From: Pseudomonadota bacterium
GTDB lineage: Bacteria; Pseudomonadota; Alphaproteobacteria; Sphingomonadales; Sphingomonadaceae
NCBI GenBank assembly: GCA_023391375.1
Contig: JAEWBB010000003.1
Span: forward strand, 1-31,132
Direction of reading: 5' to 3'
Length of the DNA: 31,132 nt
Shown: piece after piece, positions 18,389 to 25,504 of the stretch
Layout: the number at the start of each line of letters is the position of its first letter
Position numbering within the stretch: position 1 is the stretch's first letter
Made by a program: the position numbers and the translations under genes
The notes under the pieces: model-generated
What the model was told of the DNA's origin: nothing
Seen by the model: the letters and a program-made list of their open reading frames with translations, nothing else
Database searches by the model: none

Positions 18389-19115
18389 CGGCTTTCTCCT
18401 GCGCGGTATCGATCATCGGGGTGAATCCGCCCCAGAACATCCGCTTGCCGTCGAACGGCATGTCCTGGTTGGCCATCTCGGTGTCGGTCATCATCTTGGC
18501 CCAGCCGGCGTCGCGCGTCGCTTTGTCGGGCCATTCGACGTAGGAATAGACGATGCCCTCGCCGTCCTCCGCCTTCACCGCGCGCTGGTAATCGGTGATC
18601 TTGCCTTCGGGCACGTCATCGCCCCAGGCTTCGACGATCCGGGTGGCGCCCCATTCCTTGAACTTGGCGGACATCTTCTGCGCCATCGCCCGATAGGTGT
18701 CCTTCTTGTCGTTCGGGACCGGCAGGACATAGCCGTCGATATAGCCGGTCGTCCCCGAACCGCTTTCGTCGACGATGCTGTCGAAGCCGCCGAAGATCAT
18801 CCGCTTGGCATCGAACGGCGGCTCGCCGCCGACCTCCATCGGGCGGGGATCGTTCCGCATCTTCTCGTTCGCCGCGTCGCGGGTCGCCTTGTCGGGATAT
18901 TCGAACCAGCTCAGCACGATGCTCTCGTCATCCCTGGCCTGGACCGACTTGGCGAAGTCGGTAACCTTGCCGTCGGGCACGTCGTCGCCCCAGCTTTCGA
19001 CCACGCGGGCGACGCCATATTCCTTGAAGAATGGCTGCATCTTCGCGGCGTGCTCGCGGAAGGCGTCCTTGTTGGCGGTCGGCACCGCGATGATGAATCC
19101 TTCGACATAGGTCAT
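18381..19115 (-). CDS. Tandem DUF1428 protein (two fused copies)
   Basis: A 244-residue protein containing two copies of DUF1428, at about residues 3-116 and 125-236. The copies align without large gaps: YVEGFIIAVPTANKDAF with YIDGYVLPVPNDKKDTY, VVESWGDDVPDGKVTDF with IVEAWGDDVPEGKITDY, EYPDKATRDA with EWPDKATRDA, and FDAKRMIFGGFDSIVD with FDGKRMFWGGFTPMID. Stand-alone members are about 117 residues. The fold is thought to be a ferredoxin-like alpha-beta barrel; the function is unknown. The start is the ATG at MTYVEGF with GGAGACCTTGCC upstream. Confidence 0.9.
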   Translation of the reverse strand: MTYVEGFIIAVPTANKDAFREHAAKMQPFFKEYGVARVVESWGDDVPDGKVTDFAKSVQARDDESIVLSWFEYPDKATRDAANEKMRNDPRPMEVGGEPPFDAKRMIFGGFDSIVDESGSGTTGYIDGYVLPVPNDKKDTYRAMAQKMSAKFKEWGATRIVEAWGDDVPEGKITDYQRAVKAEDGEGIVYSYVEWPDKATRDAGWAKMMTDTEMANQDMPFDGKRMFWGGFTPMIDTAQEKADA

Positions 19116-19131
19116 GGCAAGGTCTCCTTGC

Positions 19132-19566
19132 TCAGGCGTTTTCGAGGCTGGCGGCACCCGCTTCGGCGGCGGCCGCATCCATCCACATCACTTCCCAGTG
19201 ATGGCCGTCGGGATCTTCGAAGCTGCGTCCGTACATCTGGTCGCCGAACTCCTGCTTGGGGCCGATGTCGGGCTTGCCGCCGGCGCCTTCGGCCTTGGCG
19301 ACCATCGCGTCGACGTCGGCCTTGCTGTCGGCCGAGAGGCAGACGAGCGAAAGGCTTGCCGCACGGGCGTCGCCGATCGGCTTGGGTGTGAAGGTCTTAT
19401 AGAAGTCGTGGGTCAGCAGCATGACGTGGATCGTGTCGCTGAAGCGGATCATCGCCGCCGCGTCGTTGGAGAACTTGGGCTCCTTCTCGCCGCCGATCGC
19501 TTCGTAAAAAGCGGTGGATTTGGCGAGGTCGGTGACCGGCAGGTTCACGAAAATCATCCGGCTCAT
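19132..19566 (-). CDS. VOC family protein (glyoxalase-like)
   Basis: A 144-residue single VOC-domain protein and the first gene of the minus-strand cassette. MIFVNLPVTDLAKSTAFYEA at the N-terminus and FGDQMYGRSFEDPDGHHWEV with MWMD near the C-terminus are characteristic of the lactoylglutathione lyase-like group. The SD AAGGAGGG is strong (19576-19583, read on the minus strand). It is transcribed divergently from the HxlR-type gene and is likely controlled from the shared 67-base region. Confidence 0.92.
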   Translation of the reverse strand: MSRMIFVNLPVTDLAKSTAFYEAIGGEKEPKFSNDAAAMIRFSDTIHVMLLTHDFYKTFTPKPIGDARAASLSLVCLSADSKADVDAMVAKAEGAGGKPDIGPKQEFGDQMYGRSFEDPDGHHWEVMWMDAAAAEAGAASLENA

Positions 19567-19597
19567 GGCGTTTTTCCCTCCTTGATGCGTCGAGTCG

Positions 19598-19618
19598 CTT
19601 GCGTTTTAGGCACGCAAG
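19598..19618. promoter_or_regulatory. Inverted-repeat operator candidate for the HxlR-type regulator
   Basis: A perfect 7-base inverted repeat, CTTGCGT-7-ACGCAAG, lies between the divergent HxlR gene and the VOC cassette. Its left arm overlaps the proposed cassette -10 and its right arm abuts the proposed hxlR -10, so one bound dimer could control both promoters. Confidence 0.6.
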
Positions 19619-19631
19619 TTATAAATAGCAA
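19603..19631 (-). promoter_or_regulatory. Promoter candidate of the VOC-DUF1428-GST cassette
   Basis: On the minus strand TTGCTA (19626-19631) and TAAAAC (19603-19608) are 17 bases apart, each matching four of six consensus bases. Transcription would start near 19596, leaving a leader of about 30 bases that contains the AAGGAGGG ribosome-binding site. Confidence 0.5.
19620..19625 (+). promoter_or_regulatory. -10 element candidate for the HxlR-type gene
   Basis: TATAAA lies 8 bases before the ATG at 19634, so the transcript would have almost no leader. A possible -35, TTGCGT (19599-19604), is at a short 15-base spacing inside the inverted repeat. Confidence 0.45.
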
Positions 19632-19633
19632 CC

Positions 19634-20332
19634 ATGGAGTTAGAAAAGATAACCAAAGAGCGACGCCGCTTTTACGACGATGCGTGCGGCACCGCCCATG
19701 GGCTGGAGCTGATCGGCGAACGCTGGGCATTGTTGGTGCTGCGCGAATTAATGCTCGGGCCGCGGCGTTTCTCCCAGCTGCGCGCCGATCTGCCGGGAAT
19801 CAGCGCCAATGTGCTGACCCAACGGCTTGGCGAACTCGAGGCTCGTGGGCTGGTGATGAAGAAGAAGCTGCCGCCGCCCGCCAACGTGCAGGTCTACGAA
19901 GCGACCGAATGGGGGCTGGAGGCAGAGCCGATCGTCCAGACGTTGGGCCGGTGGGCGGCGCGAAGCCCGTCGCATAATCCGAACCTGCCGATCAGCGGGG
20001 TGTCGATGCTCTTGTCGGTGCGGACGATGTTCGACCGGGTCAAGATCGGCGACCTCGCCGCGACGATCCAGTTCCGGTTCGGGCACGACGCCTATGTCGC
20101 GCGCGTCCATGACGGTGCCATCGACGTGGTGGCGGGCGAGGCGACGTCGCCGGATCTCACCATCGCCGCCGACCCACCGGCCAACCTGGCGGCGGTGATG
20201 TACGGCAAGGCGCCGTACGATCTCATCGAATGGTCGGGCGAAAAGGCGTTGCTCGACCGATTCGTCGGCCTGTTCGAATTGCCGCCCAAGGCGCCCGTGC
20301 CGGGCATTGAGGCGGGCGCGGGTTCCGCCTAA
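19634..20332 (+). CDS. HxlR-family winged-helix regulator with C-terminal SCP2-like domain
   Basis: A 232-residue regulator. The N-terminal winged helix (about 15-110) has the HxlR hallmarks: a Cys at 18 (YDDACGTAHGLELIGERWAL), LVLRELMLGPRRFSQLRADL, PGISANVLTQRLGELEARGL and a wing with Tyr (VYEATEWG). Residues 130-220 look like the sterol-carrier SCP2-like domain found in this subgroup (TIQFRFGHDAYVARVHDG, DLTIAADPPANLAAVM), a possible ligand-binding part. HxlR proteins act as dimers and some sense electrophiles or oxidants through the conserved Cys. Divergent position and the nearby inverted repeat suggest control of the cassette and itself. Confidence 0.92.
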   Translation: MELEKITKERRRFYDDACGTAHGLELIGERWALLVLRELMLGPRRFSQLRADLPGISANVLTQRLGELEARGLVMKKKLPPPANVQVYEATEWGLEAEPIVQTLGRWAARSPSHNPNLPISGVSMLLSVRTMFDRVKIGDLAATIQFRFGHDAYVARVHDGAIDVVAGEATSPDLTIAADPPANLAAVMYGKAPYDLIEWSGEKALLDRFVGLFELPPKAPVPGIEAGAGSA

Positions 20333-20342
20333 GGCGAACGCC

Positions 20343-21347
20343 ATGACCGACATTCCCAACGTCACCCTCGACAGCCGCGCCGAAACGGTGCTCGCCGCGC
20401 CCGACAAGATGGTCAAGGCGCGCGAGACGTTCGGGATCGACATCGACCTCGAGGTGCCGGCGTTCAGCGAGGCCGACGAGCGGGTCCCGGATATCGACCC
20501 GGCCTATGTTTTCGACCCGGACACGACGATGGCGATCCTGGCCGGCTTCGCGCGCAACCGCCGCGTGATGGTGCAGGGCTATCATGGCACCGGCAAGTCG
20601 ACCCACATCGAACAGGTCGCGGCGCGCCTCAACTGGCCGTGCATCCGCATCAACTTGGACGCGCACATCAGCCGCATCGACCTGATCGGCCGCGACGCGA
20701 TCGTCCTGCAGGACGGCCAGCAGGTGACCGAATTCAAGGAAGGCCTGCTGCCGTGGGCGCTGCAGCACCCGGTGGCGCTGGTGTTCGACGAATATGACGC
20801 CGGCCGCCCGGACGTGATGTTCGTCATCCAGCGCGTGCTCGAAACCGACGGCAAGCTGACCCTGCTCGACCAGAACCGGGTGATCCGCCCGAACCCCTGG
20901 TTCCGCCTGTTCGCGACGACCAACACCATCGGGCTGGGGGATACCAGCGGCCTCTATCATGGCACGCAGGCGCTCAACCAAGGCCAGATGGACCGCTGGA
21001 ACATCGTCACGACGCTGAACTATCTGCCGGCCGCGACCGAGGCGCAGATCGTCCTCGCCAAGTCGGGCGAATATGACAGCAAGGACGGCAAGGAGACCGT
21101 CGACAAGATGGTCAAGGTCGCCGACCTGTCGCGCCAGGGCTTCATCAACGGCGACATCTCGACCGTCATGAGCCCGCGCACCGTCATCAGCTGGGCCCAG
21201 AACGCGCTGATCTTCGGCGACGTCGGTTTTGCCTTCCGCGTTTCGTTCCTCAACAAGTGCGACGAGAGCGAGCGGCCGATCATCGCCGAATACTACCAGC
21301 GCGTGTTTGGCACCGACCTGCCCGAAAGCATCGCGCACAGCGCATGA
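20343..21347 (+). CDS. cobS: Cobaltochelatase subunit CobS-like AAA+ ATPase
   Basis: A 334-residue AAA+ protein. Walker A GYHGTGKST is at 79-87 and Walker B VALVFDE at 144-150; FATTNTIGLGDTSGLYHGTQ and NIVTTLNYLPAATEAQIV are typical of CobS. With CobT it forms the ATPase chaperone that drives cobalt insertion into hydrogenobyrinic acid a,c-diamide by CobN in aerobic B12 synthesis. CobN is not in this window. The start MTDIPNVTL is chosen over an ATG 36 bases upstream, which lies within the preceding gene. cobT follows after 4 bases. Confidence 0.95.
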   Translation: MTDIPNVTLDSRAETVLAAPDKMVKARETFGIDIDLEVPAFSEADERVPDIDPAYVFDPDTTMAILAGFARNRRVMVQGYHGTGKSTHIEQVAARLNWPCIRINLDAHISRIDLIGRDAIVLQDGQQVTEFKEGLLPWALQHPVALVFDEYDAGRPDVMFVIQRVLETDGKLTLLDQNRVIRPNPWFRLFATTNTIGLGDTSGLYHGTQALNQGQMDRWNIVTTLNYLPAATEAQIVLAKSGEYDSKDGKETVDKMVKVADLSRQGFINGDISTVMSPRTVISWAQNALIFGDVGFAFRVSFLNKCDESERPIIAEYYQRVFGTDLPESIAHSA

Positions 21348-21351
21348 CGCG

Positions 21352-23175
21352 ATGAGCCGGCCCGCCCCGCTCGACCGATTCCGCACCGTGCTGGCCAGCG
21401 CGGCGCGAGCGGTGGCGCGGGATTCGGATGCCGACATCGCCTTCGCGACTGACGGCAACTCGCAATCGGGCAAGCTGGCGCGTGTCGTGTCGCCGGGGCC
21501 GGGTCTAGATCCGCGGCTGGTGGCGGAGGCACGCGGCGCGTCCGACGCGATGGCGCTGCGCCTCCGGTTCAGTGACGCCGCGCTGCACGCGAGCCGCTCG
21601 CCCGGCGGCGATGGCGACGCGCGCGACGTGTTCGATGCGTTGGAAACGGCGCGCGTCGAAGCGTTGGGGGCGAAGGCTTTTCCTGGCATCCGGACTAACC
21701 TCGGCGCCCTTGCCGAAGCGCGCGTACGGGCCGATGCGATCGGCCGGGCCCGGACGGCGGAGGAAGTGCCGCTGGCGACCGCCGTCGGGCTGCTCGCGCG
21801 TGAGCGGCTGACCGGCGATGCGCCGCCGGCCAGCGCCAAGGCTGGCCTCGACCTCGTCCGCCCGTGGATCGAAGAAAAGGCGGCGGCCGAACTCGACGCG
21901 TTGGCGCTGACGATCGACGACCAGGAAGCGTTCGCGACCCTGGCCCGGCGACTGCTCGAAGACCTCGAACTGGCGCAGCCCGAGCAGCCGAGCGAGGAAG
22001 AACCCGACGACGGCGGCGACGAGGACCAAGGTGACGAGCAGGGTCCCGACGACGCCGACGAGCAGGACAGCGATGCCGGCGCCCAAGGCGGCGAGCTCGA
22101 TACCCGCAGCGAATCGGCCGAGCAGCAGGACGGCGACAGCGAAGTCGACAGCGAACAGCAGATGGAGGACGGCGAGGCGTCGGCGACCGACGAGGGGGGC
22201 GAGCAGGCCCAGACGTCATCGCAGCGCCGCAACTTCCCCGACATGCCGGCGGGCGCCTACAAGCCCTACACCACCCGGTTCGACGAGATCGTCACCGCGC
22301 CCGAACTGTGCGACGACGAGGAACTGGGTCGGCTTCGCGCCTACCTCGACCAGCAGATGGCGAGCCTCGGCGGCGTCGTCACCCGCCTCGCCAACCGGCT
22401 GCAGCGGCGACTGCTGGCGCAGCAGGCACGCAGTTGGGACTTCGACCAGGAGGAGGGGCTGCTCGATGCCGCGCGGCTCGCCCGCGTCGTCGTCTCGCCC
22501 GGCCATTCGCTGAGTTACAAGGCGGAGCGGGACACCGACTTCAAGGACACGGTCGTCAGCCTGCTGATCGACAATTCGGGTTCGATGCGCGGGCGGCCGA
22601 TCTCCATCGCCGCGACCTGCGCCGACGTGCTGGCGCGTACCCTGGAGCGTTGCGGTGTGCAGACCGAAATTCTCGGCTTCACGACACGGGCGTGGAAGGG
22701 CGGCCAGAGCCGCGAGTTGTGGCTGTCGGAAGGGCGCCCGCCGCACCCGGGCCGCCTGAACGACCTGAGGCATATCGTCTACAAGCGCGCCGACCAGCCC
22801 TACCGCCATGCGCGCAAGAGCCTGGGGCTAATGATGCGCGAGGGCATCCTCAAGGAGAATATCGACGGCGAGGCGCTGCTCTGGGCGCACAACCGCCTGC
22901 TCGGCCGGCCCGAGGAGCGGCGCATCCTGATGGTGATTTCCGACGGCGCGCCGGTCGACGATTCGACCGCCAGCGCCAACAGCGGCGTCTATCTCGAGCA
23001 GCATCTCCGGCAGGTCATCGGCTGGATCGAGCAGCGCTCGCCGGTCGAACTGGCGGCGATCGGTATCGGCCACGACGTCACCCGCTACTATGCGCGGGCG
23101 GTGACGATCATGGATGCGGAGCAGCTTGGCGGGGCGATGATCGAAAGCCTCGCGGCCCTGTTCGACAAGCAGTGA
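21352..23175 (+). CDS. cobT: Cobaltochelatase subunit CobT-like, vWA/MIDAS protein
   Basis: A 607-residue partner of CobS. An N-terminal domain is followed by a very acidic, low-complexity linker at about 210-290 (rich in Glu, Asp, Gln), then a C-terminal von Willebrand A domain. The MIDAS signature DNSGS is at 407-411 (LLIDNSGSMRGRP), and GFTTRAWKGGQS, ENIDGEALLWAHNRLLGRPE, RRILMVISDGAPVDDST and IGIGHDVTRYYARAV match CobT. The acidic linker is a known trait of the family. Start at MSRPAPLDRF; a longer in-frame reading overlaps cobS. Confidence 0.95.
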   Translation: MSRPAPLDRFRTVLASAARAVARDSDADIAFATDGNSQSGKLARVVSPGPGLDPRLVAEARGASDAMALRLRFSDAALHASRSPGGDGDARDVFDALETARVEALGAKAFPGIRTNLGALAEARVRADAIGRARTAEEVPLATAVGLLARERLTGDAPPASAKAGLDLVRPWIEEKAAAELDALALTIDDQEAFATLARRLLEDLELAQPEQPSEEEPDDGGDEDQGDEQGPDDADEQDSDAGAQGGELDTRSESAEQQDGDSEVDSEQQMEDGEASATDEGGEQAQTSSQRRNFPDMPAGAYKPYTTRFDEIVTAPELCDDEELGRLRAYLDQQMASLGGVVTRLANRLQRRLLAQQARSWDFDQEEGLLDAARLARVVVSPGHSLSYKAERDTDFKDTVVSLLIDNSGSMRGRPISIAATCADVLARTLERCGVQTEILGFTTRAWKGGQSRELWLSEGRPPHPGRLNDLRHIVYKRADQPYRHARKSLGLMMREGILKENIDGEALLWAHNRLLGRPEERRILMVISDGAPVDDSTASANSGVYLEQHLRQVIGWIEQRSPVELAAIGIGHDVTRYYARAVTIMDAEQLGGAMIESLAALFDKQ

Positions 23176-23195
23176 GGATGCGTCGGCCGTGCATA

Positions 23196-23232
23196 AAAAA
23201 ACGGGGCCGGAGCAGCTACGCACTCCGGCCCC
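23196..23232 (-). terminator. Hairpin with T-run on the minus strand downstream of cobT
   Basis: A perfect 10-bp stem (GGGGCCGGAG/CTCCGGCCCC, 10-base loop, 23203-23232). The seven-base A tract lies on its 5' side, so the T tract of an intrinsic terminator appears only on the minus strand, although the flanking genes are both on the plus strand. On the plus strand it could still act as a 3'-end stabiliser. Confidence 0.6.
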
Positions 23233-23304
23233 CCCTCGATACGCGACGCGAGGGATTTCAAGCGGCAGGGGAAAAGGGGGAAAACCCCGCCGTTGCATCT
23301 GCTT

Positions 23305-24177
23305 ATGGCCGATTCGCGCTTGAACGGGGCTGAACACCGCGTGCAGCTATCGTTCATTAAATCTACGTTTTTCAGTGCCTTAATACCGTTCGGGCTGGTT
23401 CTCGCCTTCCAGCAATGGCTGGCCGGACGGCGCCCACCGCTCGACCTTTCGGCGAGCCTGGCGACGGTCAACTATGTGCCTGTCACCTTGGGGTCGACGG
23501 ACCGTAGACTTCGTCTTTCCGGGGCGTGGGCGGTGAAGATCGACGATCCGCGTTTCAATGGCCTTTCCGGTCTCGCCATCGAGCAGGGCAAACTGCTGGC
23601 GCTCAGCGATTCGGGATTCCTGTTCCGGCTCGATCCCCCGGGCGGCGCGGGCCATGCTTCCATCCAGGCATTGCCGGCGGTCGCTGGCGATCCGCGGGTT
23701 AAGGCGGGCCGCGATTCGGAAGCGATCGCGCCCGATACTCGGGGACGCGGTTGGTGGGTGGCGTTCGAGGGGCGCCATGCGCTGCTGCTCTACGACCGCG
23801 GGTTCACGCGGCTGCTGCGGCGTGTGCCGCTTGCCGGCTACAGCTTCAGCAAGAACCGGGGTGTGGAGGCGCTGGTGGCGCGCGGCGATGGCCTGACGGC
23901 CATTCCGGAAGCGGCGGGCGTGTCGGATGCCGCGGTGATGCCCGACGGGCGGATCGCGCTGCTCCACCGCTGGTTCGGTCCCACGGGGTTCGGCGCGACG
24001 ATCGTGATCGGGAAGCGGTCGTGGCGGCTGCCGGTCGCGCCTTACGACAACGCCGAAGGAATCGCAGCCGCGCCCCTGCCAGATGGAGGGACGCGGCTGT
24101 GGATTGTCACCGACAATGATGCGTTGCCACTGAGGCGCACGCTGTTGGTCGCGGTGGACGTGGCGCCCACCCGCTAG
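23305..24177 (+). CDS. Esterase-like activity of phytase (phytase-like) family protein
   Basis: A 290-residue, probably exported or membrane-anchored protein. The hydrophobic stretch FFSALIPFGLVLAF near the N-terminus is a signal or anchor. The rest looks like the phytase-like esterase beta-propeller: RFNGLSGLAIEQGKLLALSD, GRDSEAIAPDTRGRGWWVAF, NRGVEALVARGDGLTAIPEA, and YDNAEGIAAAPLPDGGTRLW with TDND. Substrate unknown. The start is uncertain: ATG 23305 is used, but GTG 23341 has GGGG about 10 bases upstream and gives a shorter signal N-region, and TTG 23293 is also open. Three bases separate its stop from rpmB, convergent. Confidence 0.8.
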   Translation: MADSRLNGAEHRVQLSFIKSTFFSALIPFGLVLAFQQWLAGRRPPLDLSASLATVNYVPVTLGSTDRRLRLSGAWAVKIDDPRFNGLSGLAIEQGKLLALSDSGFLFRLDPPGGAGHASIQALPAVAGDPRVKAGRDSEAIAPDTRGRGWWVAFEGRHALLLYDRGFTRLLRRVPLAGYSFSKNRGVEALVARGDGLTAIPEAAGVSDAAVMPDGRIALLHRWFGPTGFGATIVIGKRSWRLPVAPYDNAEGIAAAPLPDGGTRLWIVTDNDALPLRRTLLVAVDVAPTR

Positions 24178-24180
24178 GGC

Positions 24181-24471
24181 TTAGGCCGAGGCCTTGGCCT
24201 TCTTGACCAGTTCGCGCTTCAGCTTGGCGGCCTTGGCCGACAGCTTGTCTTCGCTGGTCTTGGTCAGCCAGTTGTCGAGGCCGCCGACATGCTCGACCGA
24301 GCGCAGGCCGTGCGTCGAGACCTTGAGCTTGACGCTCTTCTCGAGCGATTCGCTCATCAGCGTGACGTTCTGCAGGTTGGGCAGGAAGGTCCGCTTGGTC
24401 TTGTTGTTGGCGTGGGAAACGTTGTTGCCCACCTGCCGGCCCTTGCCGGTCAGTTCGCAAACGCGCGACAT
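24181..24471 (-). CDS. rpmB: 50S ribosomal protein L28
   Basis: A 96-residue L28 protein of the large subunit. MSRVCELTGKGRQVGNNVSH, ANNKTKRTFLPNLQNV and KVSTHGLRSVEHVGGLDNWL are characteristic of alphaproteobacterial L28. The SD-like AAGGTG is 7 bases before ATG. A good promoter lies about 55 bases upstream. Confidence 0.97.
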   Translation of the reverse strand: MSRVCELTGKGRQVGNNVSHANNKTKRTFLPNLQNVTLMSESLEKSVKLKVSTHGLRSVEHVGGLDNWLTKTSEDKLSAKAAKLKRELVKKAKASA

Positions 24472-24526
24472 GAGTGATCACCTTGTTGTTGTGCCCGGAT
24501 GCGAGAGGCACCCCGGAAAGCGCCGC

Positions 24527-24555
24527 CCGATACAGCGCGACCCGCCTTTGGTCAA
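24527..24555 (-). promoter_or_regulatory. rpmB promoter candidate
   Basis: On the minus strand TTGACC (24550-24555) and TATCGG (24527-24532) are separated by exactly 17 bases. The implied start near 24520 gives rpmB a leader of about 50 bases. Confidence 0.6.
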
Positions 24556-24636
24556 CCGTTACAAAATGGCATTGTCCGCAACCCGACAGTCGTTTCGGCG
24601 TTGCATCAGGGTTCAATTGTTCAGGCGGGACGTCCG

Positions 24637-24951
24637 ATGCGCAGTATCATCCTTATTCTCATTGTTGGCGTGCTGGGGCTGATCGCCGCCATCCACTTCA
24701 ACCTGATCGACATCTCCCAATCGCGTCCGGCCGCGCTGCCGCAGGTCGAGGCGCAAGGCGGCAAGGTCGTCGCCAAGGGCGGGCAGGCCCCGGCGTTCGA
24801 CGTGGCGACCGGTTCGGTCGAAGTGACCCGCAAGGACGCGACCGTCGCGGTGCCGAAGGTCACCGTCCAGGCCGAGCCGAAGAGCGTCAACGTCCCCGCG
24901 CTCGAGGTGAAGAAGGCCAATCCGGCCGCAGGCAACACCGCCGCCAACTAG
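24637..24951 (+). CDS. Small membrane-anchored protein of unknown function
   Basis: A 104-residue protein with an N-terminal hydrophobic span (MRSIILILIVGVLGLIAAIH) followed by a polar segment rich in Val, Lys and Ala that repeats the pattern VxVPKVTVQAEPKSVNVPALEVKK. It is probably anchored in the inner membrane with the tail in the periplasm. I do not recognise a named family. GGCGGGA precedes the ATG; a longer in-frame reading starting 138 bases upstream is rejected because it crosses the rpmB promoter region and has no SD. Confidence 0.75.
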   Translation: MRSIILILIVGVLGLIAAIHFNLIDISQSRPAALPQVEAQGGKVVAKGGQAPAFDVATGSVEVTRKDATVAVPKVTVQAEPKSVNVPALEVKKANPAAGNTAAN

Positions 24952-24985
24952 ACGGCCGCACCCGCCGTTCGCTAATCCGGCGTGC

Positions 24986-25444
24986 ATGGGCGCCTTTCCG
25001 CTACCTCCCGCCATGCGCCGCGCGCTCGACCTCGCGGCGGAGGCGGCGCGTGCCGGTGAGGTGCCGGTGGGGGCCGTGGTGACGCTCGACGGGCAGGTCG
25101 TCGCCGAAGCGCGCAATGCGATGCGCGGCTCCAACGATCCGACCGCTCATGCCGAAATGGTCGTTATCCGCGCTGCGGCGCAGGCGCTTGGCCGTCCGCG
25201 GCTCGACGGATGCCAGTTGTGGGTCAGCCTCGAGCCTTGCGCCATGTGCGCCGGTGCGATCGCGCTGGCGCGGATCGATTCGCTGCATTTCGCGGCGGAA
25301 GACTCGAAGGGCGGGGGCGTTCTGCACGGCGCGCGGGTGTTCGCCCAGCCGACCTGCCACCATCGGCCGGAGGTCGTCTCGGGGCTGGGAGAGGCCGAGG
25401 CGGCTGACCAGCTGAAGACCTTTTTCGCGGCGCGGCGAGACTGA
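24986..25444 (+). CDS. tadA: tRNA-specific adenosine deaminase
   Basis: A 152-residue cytidine/adenosine deaminase-fold enzyme that converts A34 of tRNA-Arg(ACG) to inosine. The zinc site is H55 with catalytic E57 (TAHAE) and C85/C88 (PCAMCAG). EVPVGAVV, SNDPTAHAEMVVIRAAA and DSKGGGVLHG are in the expected places. Length is normal. No clear SD is seen before the first ATG; an internal ATG at codon 10 is possible. A bidirectional hairpin follows the stop. Confidence 0.93.
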   Translation: MGAFPLPPAMRRALDLAAEAARAGEVPVGAVVTLDGQVVAEARNAMRGSNDPTAHAEMVVIRAAAQALGRPRLDGCQLWVSLEPCAMCAGAIALARIDSLHFAAEDSKGGGVLHGARVFAQPTCHHRPEVVSGLGEAEAADQLKTFFAARRD

Positions 25445-25451
25445 ACGCGAA

Positions 25452-25479
25452 AAGGGGCGCCGCATGCGCGACGCCCCTT
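25452..25479. terminator. Bidirectional terminator between tadA and the OmpA-family gene
   Basis: An 8-bp perfect stem, AAGGGGCG/CGCCCCTT, encloses a 12-base loop that contains the self-complementary CGCATGCG. It lies between convergent genes. The T-rich side is short in both directions: CCTT on the plus strand, TTTT on the minus strand. Confidence 0.65.
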
Positions 25480-25504
25480 CCTTGGGTTACCTCTTTTGCC
25501 GCCA

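Noticed and set aside
15784..20332. Cassette as a transposon or genomic island with ends
   Set aside because: No transposase, integrase, tRNA, target duplication or terminal repeat was seen, and base composition matches the neighbours; only gene order suggests insertion.
20223..22244. A 673-codon open frame antisense to cobS and cobT
   Set aside because: Low-complexity Ser/Arg-rich translation with no family pattern; opposite strand carries clear CobS and CobT motifs. A GC-rich shadow frame.
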